This document shows positions 47,362 to 56,764 of a stretch of DNA of 64,000 bases, in pieces. The notes under the pieces were generated by a model. That model saw nothing but the letters and a program-made list of their open reading frames with translations, made no database searches and was not told where the DNA came from. Source of the DNA: Geotoga petraea (GTDB taxonomy: Bacteria > Thermotogota > Thermotogae > Petrotogales > Petrotogaceae); contig NZ_FMYV01000007.1 of assembly GCF_900102615.1 (NCBI RefSeq), positions 58,081 through 122,080 of the forward strand, read 5' to 3'. The first letter of the stretch is position 1, and the number at the start of each line of letters is the position of its first letter. Position numbers and translations under genes: made by a program.

Positions 47362-48222
47362 CTAAATCCAGAAAATTCTAAGCAGAAAATACCATGCCGG
47401 GGTAACTATTAAAATCCCGTCTATTCTGTCCAAAATTCCTCCGTGCCCGGGAAGAATAGAGCCAGAATCTTTCACATGATAATGACGCTTGAAGATAGAT
47501 TCAGTTAAATCCCCCACAGTGTCAAAAGACGCAACCATTAAAGCAAAGAGTATCGCTTTTTTTGGTCCTATAATATTTTCATAACCCAGAAAACCTCTAA
47601 TAAACTCGTATACTATAATGAATAAATAAGTTCCTAATGCTCCTCCTATCAACCCTTCCCAGCTCTTTTTTGGTGAGAAGTTTGGAGAAATCTTGTGCTT
47701 TCCAAAGCTAAGACCCGCAAAATAGGCAAATGAATCGTACATGAATATAGAAACAAGAGCTAAAATACCCATGGTATATCCATAATTTATGTTTATCAAA
47801 TAGAAATTTGATAAGAAAAAAGAAATATAAAGTATACTTATAGCTCCAGCGCTTATTAGCTTTTTCGCCATTCGAACGTCTTTTATCTTTAGGATTACAA
47901 GCCACGAATAAAAGAAGAAAGCAAGGTAAAAGACTATTTCTGCCTCAAAAGGCAATATCCCCTGATACTCTGCTTCTATGGCAAAACCATATAACAATGC
48001 AGAAGCACCCACAACAACAGTGAGCATCATTTTGAATATTTTCTTGTTTTTTAGCTCTAAAGAAGATATTTCTATGAATTCCCAAGAAGCAAGCATAACT
48101 ATAGTTGTTACCAAACCTATAAGAGTGGGATACAATATAAAAGAAAACACGACTACAGGAACTAAAACTACACCACTTAACACTCTAAAAAAGAGATTTT
48201 TATTATTTATTCCCAAATTCAT
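47362..48222 (-). CDS. cdsA: Phosphatidate cytidylyltransferase
   Basis: This enzyme makes CDP-diacylglycerol from phosphatidate and CTP, the branch point of phospholipid synthesis. The 286-residue integral membrane protein has about 8 helices. Its C-terminal signature is KKSWEGLIGGALGTY through SFDTVGDLTESIFKRHYHVKDSGSILPGHGGILDRIDG. Its start overlaps the end of uppS; a TTG two codons in is an alternative. The frr-uppS-cdsA order is conserved in many bacteria. Confidence 0.95.
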   Translation of the reverse strand: MNLGINNKNLFFRVLSGVVLVPVVVFSFILYPTLIGLVTTIVMLASWEFIEISSLELKNKKIFKMMLTVVVGASALLYGFAIEAEYQGILPFEAEIVFYLAFFFYSWLVILKIKDVRMAKKLISAGAISILYISFFLSNFYLININYGYTMGILALVSIFMYDSFAYFAGLSFGKHKISPNFSPKKSWEGLIGGALGTYLFIIVYEFIRGFLGYENIIGPKKAILFALMVASFDTVGDLTESIFKRHYHVKDSGSILPGHGGILDRIDGILIVTPAWYFLLRIFWI

Positions 48223-48928
48223 CACTCCCGGTTAGCCCGCCAAACCTTCTTTCTCTTTTAGCATAATCTAAAAGGGCTTTATCGAATTCTTTTTCGTCAA
48301 AATCTGGCCACAAAACTTCTGTAAAATACAATTCTGCATAAGCTATTTGCCAAAGCAAAAAATTGCTAATTCTCTTTTCTCCGGAAGTTCTGATCAAAAG
48401 ATCAACGTCTGGAACATCTGGTAAATAAAGGTTGTTTTGTATGTCTTTTTTTGTTATTTCTTTTTTTCCTGAAGAAATGAGTTTATTTACCGCGTCTAAA
48501 ATTTCCTGTCTGGATCCGTAATTCAAAGCCATTATTAAGTCTAATTTGCTGTTGTTTTTACTTTTTTCTTCTATTCTTTTACAAGCTTTTTGAATATCTT
48601 CAGGCATTTTATCTATTCTACCAGAAAATCTCATTCTAACACCCTTGGAAATTATTTTTTCCATTCTACTTTCCAAATATTTTATGAAAAGATTGAACAA
48701 AAAGTTGACTTCTTCTTCAGGCCTTTTCCAGTTTTCTGTAGAAAATGTATAAAGGGTGAGATATCTCACCCCTGAATCTGACGCATATTCAATTATTTTT
48801 TCGGCTACTTCAGCCCCTTTTTCGTGGCCAAATATTCTTTTTTTCCCCAGTTTTTTAGCCCATCTTCCATTTCCATCCATAATTATTGCTACATGTTTGG
48901 GCTGCTTTTCTTTTGCAAGATCCTTCAT
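48203..48928 (-). CDS. uppS: Undecaprenyl diphosphate synthase
   Basis: This cis-prenyltransferase makes the C55 lipid carrier for peptidoglycan and polysaccharides. The 241-residue protein has the catalytic MDGNGRWAKK (Asp18), TLYTFSTENWKRP near 71-83 and the C-terminal LRRTSGE-type segment LLIRTSGEKRISNFLLWQ. The ATG overlaps the frr stop by one base (TAATG), so the two are translationally coupled. Confidence 0.95.
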   Translation of the reverse strand: MKDLAKEKQPKHVAIIMDGNGRWAKKLGKKRIFGHEKGAEVAEKIIEYASDSGVRYLTLYTFSTENWKRPEEEVNFLFNLFIKYLESRMEKIISKGVRMRFSGRIDKMPEDIQKACKRIEEKSKNNSKLDLIMALNYGSRQEILDAVNKLISSGKKEITKKDIQNNLYLPDVPDVDLLIRTSGEKRISNFLLWQIAYAELYFTEVLWPDFDEKEFDKALLDYAKRERRFGGLTGSDEFGNK

Positions 48929-49491
48929 TAAGATTCCATGATCTCCTTTTCTTTTTGATGGAATATTTCCTCTGATTTTGCTTCATGATTTTTCAACACT
49001 TCTTGAATTTCTTCTTCGATTTTTTTAGCTTCATCTTCAGGAATATCCCCATTTTCTTTGAGTTCTTTTACTTTTTTAATATCATCTCTCCTGATATTTC
49101 TTAAAGCAATTTTTGTATCTTCCATCATATCTTTAGCATGTTTAACCCATTTTCTTCTATCTTCAACTGTTGGCGATGGAAAATTTACTCTTACGACGGT
49201 TCCGTCATTGATTGCGTGAAGTCCCAAATCAGATGAATTTATAGTTTTTTCTATTTTTTCTAACAAACTTTTGTCCCATGGTTGGATTGAAACGCTTCTG
49301 TCTTCTCCAACGTTTACCGTGGCTGTTTGATTAATTGGAGTTGGTGCTCCGTAATAGTCAACGACTAATTCTTCAAATAATGATGCTGAAGGTCTTCCCG
49401 TTCTTAATTTTCTCAATTCTTCTTTGTAATGTTGTACTGTTTTATCCATTTTATTGTCCGCTTCTGTAACATAAGAGCTTTTTCTTGCCAT
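48928..49491 (-). CDS. frr: Ribosome recycling factor
   Basis: This factor splits the post-termination ribosome together with EF-G. The 187-residue protein matches the family length of 185. It has the DKTVQHYKEELRKLRTGRPSA start and VRVNFPSPTVEDRRKWVKHAKDMMEDTKIALRNIRRD. The ATG at 49491 follows GGAGGTGG; an ATG 11 codons earlier lies before the binding site. It is first in the run frr-uppS-cdsA-pilin-alaS. The tsf and pyrH genes often found before it are absent. Confidence 0.96.
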   Translation of the reverse strand: MARKSSYVTEADNKMDKTVQHYKEELRKLRTGRPSASLFEELVVDYYGAPTPINQTATVNVGEDRSVSIQPWDKSLLEKIEKTINSSDLGLHAINDGTVVRVNFPSPTVEDRRKWVKHAKDMMEDTKIALRNIRRDDIKKVKELKENGDIPEDEAKKIEEEIQEVLKNHEAKSEEIFHQKEKEIMES

Positions 49492-49708
49492 TATAAATCC
49501 ACCTCCGTATGTATAATTATTCATTATATTATATCATAAATGGCTATTTTCATTGTAATAAAAATATTCAAAAATTAAATAAAAAATTAAACAGTCAAGT
49601 TATTTCATTTACTAAATAATTATAACCATTTATTAACAATTATGTGATAGAATAAATTTTGTGAATTTGGCCTATAATTAGATAAAAATGGCTTGAGGAG
49701 GAATCAAA

Positions 49709-50221
49709 TTGAATCTAAAAAATTACGTAAGAGATATTCCAGATTTTCCAAAAGAAGGTATAGTATTCAAAGATATCACACCGGCTCTAAAAAGTCCTGA
49801 AGCTTTTAAATATACTATAGATAGCTTCCAAGAGCTTGTAAAAGACTGGGATTTTGACGCAATTATTGGACCTGAATCAAGAGGGTTTATATATTCAACA
49901 CCAATGGCATACAATTTAAATAAACCTTTCATACCTGTTAGAAAACCAGGAAAACTACCAGCCGAAACGATAAGTTTTTCTTATGACCTCGAATATGGTA
50001 GCGGTATTTTAGAAATGCATAAAGACGCAATATCTAAAGGAGATAAAGTCATAATAGTTGATGATATTCTCGCAACAGGTGGAACAACAGAAGCTATTAT
50101 TAAATTAGTTGAAAAAGCAGGTGGAAAAGTAGTTGGTGCATTATTTTTAGCTGAGTTGACTTCTTTAAATCCAAGAGAAAAATTAACAGAAATTAAAGTC
50201 GAAAGTTTGATAAAATACTAA
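49709..50221 (+). CDS. apt: Adenine phosphoribosyltransferase
   Basis: This enzyme makes AMP from adenine and PRPP. The 170-residue protein has the PRPP-binding motif VIIVDDILATGGTT near residue 115, the GPESRGFIYSTPMA loop and the family N-terminus IRDIPDFPKEGIVFKDITP-like segment. The start is TTG, after GAGGAGG. It begins a plus-strand unit with pgi and coaE. A TATAAT at 49673-49678 could be its -10 box, but no clear -35 is visible. Confidence 0.95.
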   Translation: MNLKNYVRDIPDFPKEGIVFKDITPALKSPEAFKYTIDSFQELVKDWDFDAIIGPESRGFIYSTPMAYNLNKPFIPVRKPGKLPAETISFSYDLEYGSGILEMHKDAISKGDKVIIVDDILATGGTTEAIIKLVEKAGGKVVGALFLAELTSLNPREKLTEIKVESLIKY

Positions 50222-50261
50222 AATAATTTTTTAGAAATATAGTTCTTGAGGAGGAATTATT

Positions 50262-51635
50262 TTGAAAGGTATTGAATTTGATTTTTCAAATTTATTTGAA
50301 CCAAATGTGAAAAACGGAATTAAAGAAGAAGAAATAAACGAAAAAAAAGATCAAGTAAAACAAATAATAAATGAAGTTTTAGAAGAAAAACCGGGATTTT
50401 TAGAAGTTCCATACACGAGAAAATGGGTAGACAGGGTGTTAGACCTCAAAAGTTGGGTACAATCTTTTGATGCAGTAGTAATTCTTGGCATTGGTGGTTC
50501 AGCACTGGGGAATTTAGCTCTTCAATCTTCTTTAAATCCTTTGAATTACAATACATTGGGGGAAGACAAGAGAAAAACTCCAAAAATTTATGTAATAGAC
50601 AACGTAGACCCGGATTACATTGCTTCAATTTTGGATAGTATAGATGTCAGCAAAACTTTGTTCAACGTTATATCCAAATCTGGAACAACAGCAGAAGCAA
50701 TGACAAATTATATGATAGTAAGGGGTATTATTGAATCATACGGGTTAAAAGGAAAAGAGCATCTTCTTTTTACAACGGACCCAGAAAAAGGTGTTTTGAG
50801 AGAAATAGCCAATGAAGAAGGAATAAAAACTCTTGAAATTCCTCCAACGGTTGGAGGAAGGTTTACTGTATTAACACCAGTCGGACTTTTATCCGCTGTT
50901 GCAGGAGGAATAGATATAATAGATCTTGTTAATGGTGCAAAAGATATGTGTGAAAAAGTTAAAAATGATGATGTTTGGGAAAATCCTGCAGCATTAAATG
51001 CTTTAATTCATTACATATATTACAACAAAGGATACAACATTTCTGTTATGGTGCCATATTCAAACAGACTTTTCCTATTAGCTGATTGGTACAGACAGCT
51101 TTGGGCAGAGAGTTTGGGAAAAAGAACTGATATAGACGGAAAAGAAGTTTTCGTTGGGCAAACTCCTGTAAAAGCACTTGGAGCTACAGACCAACACTCA
51201 CAATTTCAACTTTACAACGAAGGGCCTTTTGATAAAGTCGTGACTTTCTTAAAATTGGAAAATTTTGATAGAGAAATAACCATCCCACATATTCACGACG
51301 ACATACCAGCGTTGAAATATCTTGGTGGAAAAAAGGTTTCCGATCTCTTGAACACAGAATTGGCAGGTACAGAATATGCTTTAGTTGAACACAATAGGCC
51401 AAATATGAAAGTAATTTTTCCAGAAATAAATCCATACAACATTGGGCAATTCTTTTTTGCATACGAATTTCAAACAGCAGTAATGGGAAAACTCCTTGAT
51501 ATAAACGCATATAATCAACCAGGTGTTGAACTTGGTAAAAACGTTACATATGCTCTAATGGGCAGGGAAGGACACGAAGAAATTGCAAAAGAAGTAAAAG
51601 ATAAATTAAAAGGGAAAAAAGAAATTAAATTATGA
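50262..51635 (+). CDS. pgi: Glucose-6-phosphate isomerase
   Basis: This enzyme interconverts glucose-6-phosphate and fructose-6-phosphate in glycolysis. The 457-residue protein is of the shorter bacterial type. It has [13 protein letters not shown], the [10 protein letters not shown] phosphate loop, LWAESLGKR with the catalytic Glu, and [10 protein letters not shown] with the ring-opening His. The start is TTG, after GAGGAGG, 40 bases downstream of apt. Its end overlaps coaE by 4 bases (ATGA). Confidence 0.96.
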   Translation: MKGIEFDFSNLFEPNVKNGIKEEEINEKKDQVKQIINEVLEEKPGFLEVPYTRKWVDRVLDLKSWVQSFDAVVILGIGGSALGNLALQSSLNPLNYNTLGEDKRKTPKIYVIDNVDPDYIASILDSIDVSKTLFNVISKSGTTAEAMTNYMIVRGIIESYGLKGKEHLLFTTDPEKGVLREIANEEGIKTLEIPPTVGGRFTVLTPVGLLSAVAGGIDIIDLVNGAKDMCEKVKNDDVWENPAALNALIHYIYYNKGYNISVMVPYSNRLFLLADWYRQLWAESLGKRTDIDGKEVFVGQTPVKALGATDQHSQFQLYNEGPFDKVVTFLKLENFDREITIPHIHDDIPALKYLGGKKVSDLLNTELAGTEYALVEHNRPNMKVIFPEINPYNIGQFFFAYEFQTAVMGKLLDINAYNQPGVELGKNVTYALMGREGHEEIAKEVKDKLKGKKEIKL

Positions 51636-52207
51636 TTTTAGGAATAGTCGGTAAAGCAGGTTCTGGAAAATCATATGTTTCAAAACTATTAAAAGAAAAT
51701 TTTAAAAATTCAATTGTAATAGACGTAGATAGGGTAGGACATTATGTTCTTACCCTATTTCATGTTAAAGAAAAATTAAAAGACATATTTGGCCAAGAAA
51801 TTTTTGATAAAAATAACGAAATAGATAGAAAAAAGTTAGGTGAAATAGTATTTAGTGATGAATCTAAACTTGAAAAACTTAATGAAATTGTTCATTCTGA
51901 AATTTATAAAGAAATAGAAAAAAAAGTTAAAATTTACTTAAAAAAATATGATATAATTGTTTTGGATGCAGCAATGCTCTTTAAAATTGGATTGGACAAA
52001 ATGTGTCATAAAATAATATTAGTAGATGCTTCTGAAGATTTAAGGTATAAAAGATTAGTTAAAAAAAGAAACATAACCAAAGAAAAAGCTAAAAATATGA
52101 TACAATCACAAAAAAATTTAAAATTTGATTACTATGATAAAAAAATAACAGCAAATGATAACCCTGAAGAAATTATAGAAGCGCTTGAAAATTTAATAAA
52201 TTATTAG
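51632..52207 (+). CDS. coaE: Dephospho-CoA kinase
   Basis: This enzyme carries out the last step of coenzyme A synthesis. The 191-residue protein has the P-loop [11 protein letters not shown] (4-14), [10 protein letters not shown], the [14 protein letters not shown] lid start and [15 protein letters not shown] (the usual PLLFE region is modified here to AMLFK). The start overlaps the pgi stop. A perfect 16-base palindrome follows as terminator. Confidence 0.9.
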   Translation: MILGIVGKAGSGKSYVSKLLKENFKNSIVIDVDRVGHYVLTLFHVKEKLKDIFGQEIFDKNNEIDRKKLGEIVFSDESKLEKLNEIVHSEIYKEIEKKVKIYLKKYDIIVLDAAMLFKIGLDKMCHKIILVDASEDLRYKRLVKKRNITKEKAKNMIQSQKNLKFDYYDKKITANDNPEEIIEALENLINY

Positions 52208-52230
52208 GACACTTAAGTGTCCATTTTTTT
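52207..52230 (+). terminator. Terminator of the apt-pgi-coaE unit
   Basis: GGACACTTAAGTGTCC (52207-52222) is a perfect palindrome followed by A and a run of T. Its first base is the last base of the coaE stop codon. Confidence 0.8.
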
Positions 52231-52260
52231 ACCTTAAAAATTCTCAGGAGGTGTACTAAA

Positions 52261-53553
52261 GTGAAAAAACTTTTAACAGTTTTTCTTGCTGTATTAGTTA
52301 TTGGATTGGCTTTTTCAGAAGCAATTACCATTGAATTTTGGCATTCAATGGGTGGAGGACAAGGTGAAACTCTTGCGGCTTTAGTTGAAAATTTCAACAA
52401 AACTAATCCTGACATTCAAGTAGAACCAATTTACGTTGGTGGGTACTCAGATTTAAATAGAAAATTATTATCTACTATCACAGCAGCAAAAGAAGGATCG
52501 GCAAGCGACCTTCCAGCAGTTACACAAGCATACGGTAACTGGATTGCAAAATACTTATATTCTGACGTTATAGAACCATTGAATCCATACATAGAAAACG
52601 ACCCACAAATGAAAAGAGTTTGGGACGAAGAAATATACGAAGTTTTTAAAGAAGGCTCAACATGGGGAGATACAATTTACTCAATTCCATTTAACAAATC
52701 AGTTTATGTTTACTACTACAATACAGACTTATTTGACTTATATGGAGTTACACCGCCAGAAACAATGGGCGAATTTATGGAAATAACGAAATACTTAACT
52801 GAAGATTTAGACGGAGATGGAAGAACTGATCAATACGGTATTGGTGCGAGAACTTTTATTGATGATTTCCAAATTTTCTTATTCGCATACAATGGTGAAA
52901 TCTTAGAATACGTTGCAGACGGAAAATACAGAGTTTCTTTAGATAGAGAAACTACTAAAAAAGCTTTATCCGATATAATGGAACTTAAAAAAGGCGGTTA
53001 CGGTTCATTCGGAACAGGTTATTTGGATGGAATATTTGGTTCAGGAGAAATAGCAGCATACATGGGAACAATCGCTGGAAAATCATATGTTGAAAGATCA
53101 TCACAAGGTAAACACGGTTGGTCATGGGCAGCTCTTCCATCTGTAGACGGAGTTCCTCATTCGCCAATTGCTGGAACAGATATAGCAATGTTTAATTGGA
53201 TAACAGATGCACAAAAAGACGCTGCATACAGATTCATTAAATACTTATTAGATCCAGTTAACATGGCTTTCTGGGGAATTAACACAGGATATTTACCTGT
53301 AAGAAGAGATGTTAGCGAAACAAAACAATGGCAAGAATATATAGCTTCAGACGAAAAAGCAGTTATCGCACAAGAAACATTGGAAACAGCTATTGCTGAT
53401 CCAAAACCAGCGGCTTGGAACGATATTAGAAACGAAATTTCTACAATTTTTGCTAACTTTATAAGTGAACAAATTACGGCTGATCAATTCTATGACAGGG
53501 CGGTAAAATCTTGTGAAACATTATTAGAAGAAAACAACGAATTAGCTAAATAA
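52261..53553 (+). CDS. Sugar ABC transporter substrate-binding protein (UgpB/MalE-like)
   Basis: This periplasmic family 1 solute-binding protein would deliver a sugar or glycerol-phosphate-type ligand to an ABC permease. The 430-residue protein has a signal peptide (about 1-20), TIEFWHSMGGGQGETLAALVENFN and the typical FNKSVYVYYYNTDLF and GIGARTFIDDF. DLDGDGRTDQYG looks like a calcium loop. The start is GTG, after AGGAGGTG. No permease or ATPase gene is adjacent; it is bounded by terminators on both sides, so it is an orphan unit. It may be highly expressed. Confidence 0.88.
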   Translation: MKKLLTVFLAVLVIGLAFSEAITIEFWHSMGGGQGETLAALVENFNKTNPDIQVEPIYVGGYSDLNRKLLSTITAAKEGSASDLPAVTQAYGNWIAKYLYSDVIEPLNPYIENDPQMKRVWDEEIYEVFKEGSTWGDTIYSIPFNKSVYVYYYNTDLFDLYGVTPPETMGEFMEITKYLTEDLDGDGRTDQYGIGARTFIDDFQIFLFAYNGEILEYVADGKYRVSLDRETTKKALSDIMELKKGGYGSFGTGYLDGIFGSGEIAAYMGTIAGKSYVERSSQGKHGWSWAALPSVDGVPHSPIAGTDIAMFNWITDAQKDAAYRFIKYLLDPVNMAFWGINTGYLPVRRDVSETKQWQEYIASDEKAVIAQETLETAIADPKPAAWNDIRNEISTIFANFISEQITADQFYDRAVKSCETLLEENNELAK

Positions 53554-53567
53554 ATTATAAATAAATG

Positions 53568-53602
53568 ATGGGCTTACACGATTAGTGTAAGCCCATTTTT
53601 TT
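53568..53602 (+). terminator. Terminator of the substrate-binding protein gene
   Basis: ATGGGCTTACAC (53568-53579) pairs perfectly with GTGTAAGCCCAT (53585-53596) and is followed by six T. Confidence 0.9.
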
Positions 53603-53711
53603 AGAAAATAAAATATAGTAAAGATTTTAATTATTTAAGTGCTTTTTCTATGAATATAAATATTTGTTTTGGTATAATTAAAAAGAAACCTATAAAAAGG
53701 AGATATCTTAA

Positions 53712-54047
53712 ATGTCAGAATACAAAAGACCAAAATTTTTATCAATCATGATTGGTGTAGAAATGATCAGATTTATGGTGACTCTTATCTATTATGTCGT
53801 TTATAGTGTTACAGAAACTAATATTATGTCAATAGCATTAGTTTTCAACCTTTTGTTGTGGGTTGTTTCGCTTTCCGGTATGTGGATGATGAAAAGATGG
53901 AGTGTCATTATATACATAACCATGCAGATTTATTTTGTTTATAACGCGATAATAGCTGGAGGACACAATATAACAAACTATCTAATTTTCATCTTTCCAG
54001 CTATATTAATATACCTTGGGTTCAAAAACTATAAATATATGAATTAA
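53712..54047 (+). CDS. Small integral membrane protein
   Basis: The 111-residue protein has four predicted membrane helices (about 8-30, 35-55, 60-80 and 85-105) with short loops and no known motif. AAAAGGAGATAT precedes the ATG. An extended -10 element (TGGTATAAT, 53670-53678) gives it its own promoter. It may share a transcript with the acetyltransferase 23 bases downstream. The function is unknown. Confidence 0.7.
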   Translation: MSEYKRPKFLSIMIGVEMIRFMVTLIYYVVYSVTETNIMSIALVFNLLLWVVSLSGMWMMKRWSVIIYITMQIYFVYNAIIAGGHNITNYLIFIFPAILIYLGFKNYKYMN

Positions 54048-54070
54048 TAAATACGGGGAGGTATGGGATA

Positions 54071-55243
54071 ATGTTCAAATTTAAAGAAATAGAGGATATT
54101 GTAGAATTTTCTGAAATAGCGAGCTTTTCTTTTAGCGTTCCTTATGAAGAAAAAGATAGCTTGTTGAAAGAATTGTCAGAACTTCAAAAATCTGGAGAAA
54201 AATTCTTTGGTATATTTGAAAATAAAAAGCTTATATCCGGACTAGTTTTGAGAGATTATACCATGAAAATGAGAGACAACATGGTGAAAATGGGTGGAAT
54301 AGCTTTTGTTTGTTCAAGAAATGATTCCAGAGGTAAAAGATCAATAAAATTCCTAATGGAAAGAACTGTTGAATATATGAATAAAAATGATTATATTGTA
54401 TCAGCGCTTTATCCATTTAGCCTGGAGTTTTACAGAAAATATGGATGGGAAATGTTTCAAAATTCAAAAATTTTCAAAATTTCAACAGGCGAAATAATAA
54501 AATCGAAACTGAATGAAGATTATGGGTACGAGGAAGTTAGCGTTATCACAGAAGACATTCAAGACTTTTACAACAAATATGCAGCTAAAAATCACAACTT
54601 TTGTCTAAAAAGCAGACAATCTTGGGATAATTTTATGATGTTCAAATGGAACCGTCAGATTGACCGAGGAGTTATAAAATTCTCTCATAAAGATGAAATG
54701 AGAGGACTGATCATGTACTCATATTCAAAAGATGACAAAGGAAAATCTATTTATACAATATTTAATTTTATATATGAAGACATAAACACAAAAAGGCTTA
54801 TGTTCAATTATTTAGCCAGCTTGAGTAAACAGATAAGTGAGGTATACGTTTTCTTACCAAATGATTTTGTTCTTTGGCCACATGTAAACGAGAGATATAA
54901 AACAGAAGAAGGCCTTGTTAGCCCTATGATCAGAATTATAGACATAGACAAATTAAATGGATTGAAAACAAAAGGCCCAGACATGAACGTAAATATTGAA
55001 ATAGAAGACAAACAAGCGGAATGGAACAATGGAATATTCAACTTAAAAGTAATAGACGGAGAAATTCAAATAACAGGTGCAGAAGAAGCGGATATAACAA
55101 TGAATATCGGAACTTTTAGTTCTATTATTTCTGGGTTTACGAATATAGAAGAAATGCTCGATTCAGGAAAAGCTACTATAATAGACAATTACAATGGGAC
55201 GGATCTCGAAAAATATACAACATTTTTAAACGAATTCTTTTGA
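54071..55243 (+). CDS. Eis-like GNAT acetyltransferase
   Basis: The 390-residue protein has the layout of the Eis family: an N-terminal GNAT domain (1-140) with GGIAFVCSRNDSRGKRSIKFLM as acetyl-CoA loop and YPFSLEFYRKYGWE. A second degenerate GNAT-like domain follows, then a C-terminal sterol-carrier-like domain (about 300-390). Known Eis proteins acetylate amines, including aminoglycosides and proteins, but the substrate here cannot be told. GGGGAGG lies upstream of the ATG. Confidence 0.82.
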   Translation: MFKFKEIEDIVEFSEIASFSFSVPYEEKDSLLKELSELQKSGEKFFGIFENKKLISGLVLRDYTMKMRDNMVKMGGIAFVCSRNDSRGKRSIKFLMERTVEYMNKNDYIVSALYPFSLEFYRKYGWEMFQNSKIFKISTGEIIKSKLNEDYGYEEVSVITEDIQDFYNKYAAKNHNFCLKSRQSWDNFMMFKWNRQIDRGVIKFSHKDEMRGLIMYSYSKDDKGKSIYTIFNFIYEDINTKRLMFNYLASLSKQISEVYVFLPNDFVLWPHVNERYKTEEGLVSPMIRIIDIDKLNGLKTKGPDMNVNIEIEDKQAEWNNGIFNLKVIDGEIQITGAEEADITMNIGTFSSIISGFTNIEEMLDSGKATIIDNYNGTDLEKYTTFLNEFF

Positions 55244-55249
55244 TAAAAA

Positions 55250-55275
55250 AACCCCTTGAAAAAATTCAAGGGGTT
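55250..55275. terminator. Bidirectional terminator
   Basis: AACCCCTTGAA (55250-55260) pairs perfectly with TTCAAGGGGTT (55265-55275) with A-rich and T-rich flanks. It serves the acetyltransferase gene and the convergent 69-residue protein gene. Confidence 0.88.
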
Positions 55276-55279
55276 ATTT

Positions 55280-55489
55280 TTATTTGATTCCATCACTACA
55301 ACATTCAGAGCATGCCACTACTCTCCATTTTTTATGTTTTCTTTTTGCATCTCTGTAAGCGTCATTATATCCATAAAAATAGCCTAAATCCTCTAAAGTA
55401 TCAATTTCTGGAAAAATAGAGCATTCGTCTTCATGTATGGTGTGTTCACCATTTTCGTTAGCATGGGTCGTTACGTAATAATGTTTCAA
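55280..55489 (-). CDS. Small conserved Cys-containing protein
   Basis: The 69-residue protein has one Cys in a DECSIFP segment, then LGYFYGYNDAYRDAKRK, and ends with a CSECC cluster, suggesting a metal site. Proteins of this size and pattern (an EDCS segment, LGYF, then a Cys pair) occur in many bacteria without a known role. GAGGTGTTC lies upstream of the ATG. It is preceded by tldE, with a 21-base gap. Confidence 0.7.
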   Translation of the reverse strand: MKHYYVTTHANENGEHTIHEDECSIFPEIDTLEDLGYFYGYNDAYRDAKRKHKKWRVVACSECCSDGIK

Positions 55490-55510
55490 TTGAACACCTC
55501 TTTTGTGAAA

Positions 55511-56749
55511 CTAAATTTTTGAAACCTTCATATTAATTGCCATTCCGTCTTTATCTCTAAATCCCAAAATACTATCTTTTGGCACTCCTAAAAAGTCTTT
55601 TCCATACATATCATAAACATTTGAGCTAATATTTAATTGTGGTAATCTACCTTTAATTTCTCCATCTTCGTATAAATAAGAAAGTTGAACAGGGCTTGCG
55701 TATTTTCCGTCTGCTGTGAAATCTCCTCCACCTGCTTCTATAACGATTACTGTTTTTTTGCTATCCAAAATTTCTTTTGCTGTTTTTTGTGATGGTTCAA
55801 CTACAAAAGTTTCATAACTGAGATTTGGTACTGAATCAAAATCTCCGTCTGCAGAACCAGTTAATTCCAGGTCAAACATTTCAGAGGTTTTTTTATCTGT
55901 ATAAACTCTTTTTAAAACTCCATTTTCAATTAAGGGAATGGTAAAATTTTCTTGGTAAGTTCCTTCGTTATCAAAAAAATGTTTAATAACTTCATAATTT
56001 TCGTAGCTTGCAGATTGCAAAAGCGTAAAATCATCAGAGAACAGTTTTTCCCCTATTTTATCCGAAAATAAAGAGCTTTTAGTTCCATAAACCATACCGT
56101 GTAAATCTCTTATAAACTTCATCAAAGGACCTGTTGAATCCATAGTCAAAAACACAACAGGGTATTCGCCATCCTCAAAATCTAACTCATTGTTGTAATT
56201 ATCCAGCATCATATCTGCCATTTTTTCAATTCTTTTAGTATCAAAAACTATGTCCTCATCTCCGAAAAAACCATCCATAATATTCTTGGAATCTTTGTGT
56301 TTAAATACAATTCCAGTTTCATAATAGTTCAATTCAGAAACGAGTTCTGTATTTTCATCATTTCTTAAAAATTTAACGCTTTTTGTTTTAGAAATACTAT
56401 TTGAAAATGTGAAATCAGGATGTTTTTTATTCAAGCTTTCCAACATTTCTTTTGTTTTTTTCAGAAACACATCATCTGATATCAAATCTTGTCCTATAGA
56501 AGAAGTTTTATATCGATTTTTTGTGATTTCATAAGGATATGGTATTTTATTATCCAGGGCTTTAACAGCCTTTTCTTTCAAATCTTCTTCGTCTATTTCA
56601 CCAAGACTGCCGGCAATACCTATAAAACCATCTTTATATATTCTAAAAGCATTTTTTTGAATGTCTTTCTTTCTCAAAGAAGAAATCTTTGAATTAGCAA
56701 GTTTAATACTGAATTCTTCTTTATTTATTTGAAAAATTTCTTTATTCAT
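55511..56749 (-). CDS. tldE: TldE/PmbA family protein
   Basis: This is the partner of TldD in a heterodimeric protease that degrades or trims peptides such as CcdA and microcin precursors. The 412-residue protein has the family fold with GIAGSLGEIDEEDLKEKAVKAL and a C-terminal VVEPSQKTAKEILDSKKTVIVIE region, and lacks the HExxxH motif, as expected for the non-catalytic partner. It lies 15 bases after tldD. Confidence 0.88.
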   Translation of the reverse strand: MNKEIFQINKEEFSIKLANSKISSLRKKDIQKNAFRIYKDGFIGIAGSLGEIDEEDLKEKAVKALDNKIPYPYEITKNRYKTSSIGQDLISDDVFLKKTKEMLESLNKKHPDFTFSNSISKTKSVKFLRNDENTELVSELNYYETGIVFKHKDSKNIMDGFFGDEDIVFDTKRIEKMADMMLDNYNNELDFEDGEYPVVFLTMDSTGPLMKFIRDLHGMVYGTKSSLFSDKIGEKLFSDDFTLLQSASYENYEVIKHFFDNEGTYQENFTIPLIENGVLKRVYTDKKTSEMFDLELTGSADGDFDSVPNLSYETFVVEPSQKTAKEILDSKKTVIVIEAGGGDFTADGKYASPVQLSYLYEDGEIKGRLPQLNISSNVYDMYGKDFLGVPKDSILGFRDKDGMAINMKVSKI

Positions 56750-56764
56750 AATATTTTTCCTCCT

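Noticed and set aside
52261..53553. Complete sugar ABC transporter operon
   Set aside because: Only the binding protein is present; terminators lie on both sides and no permease or ATPase gene is adjacent.
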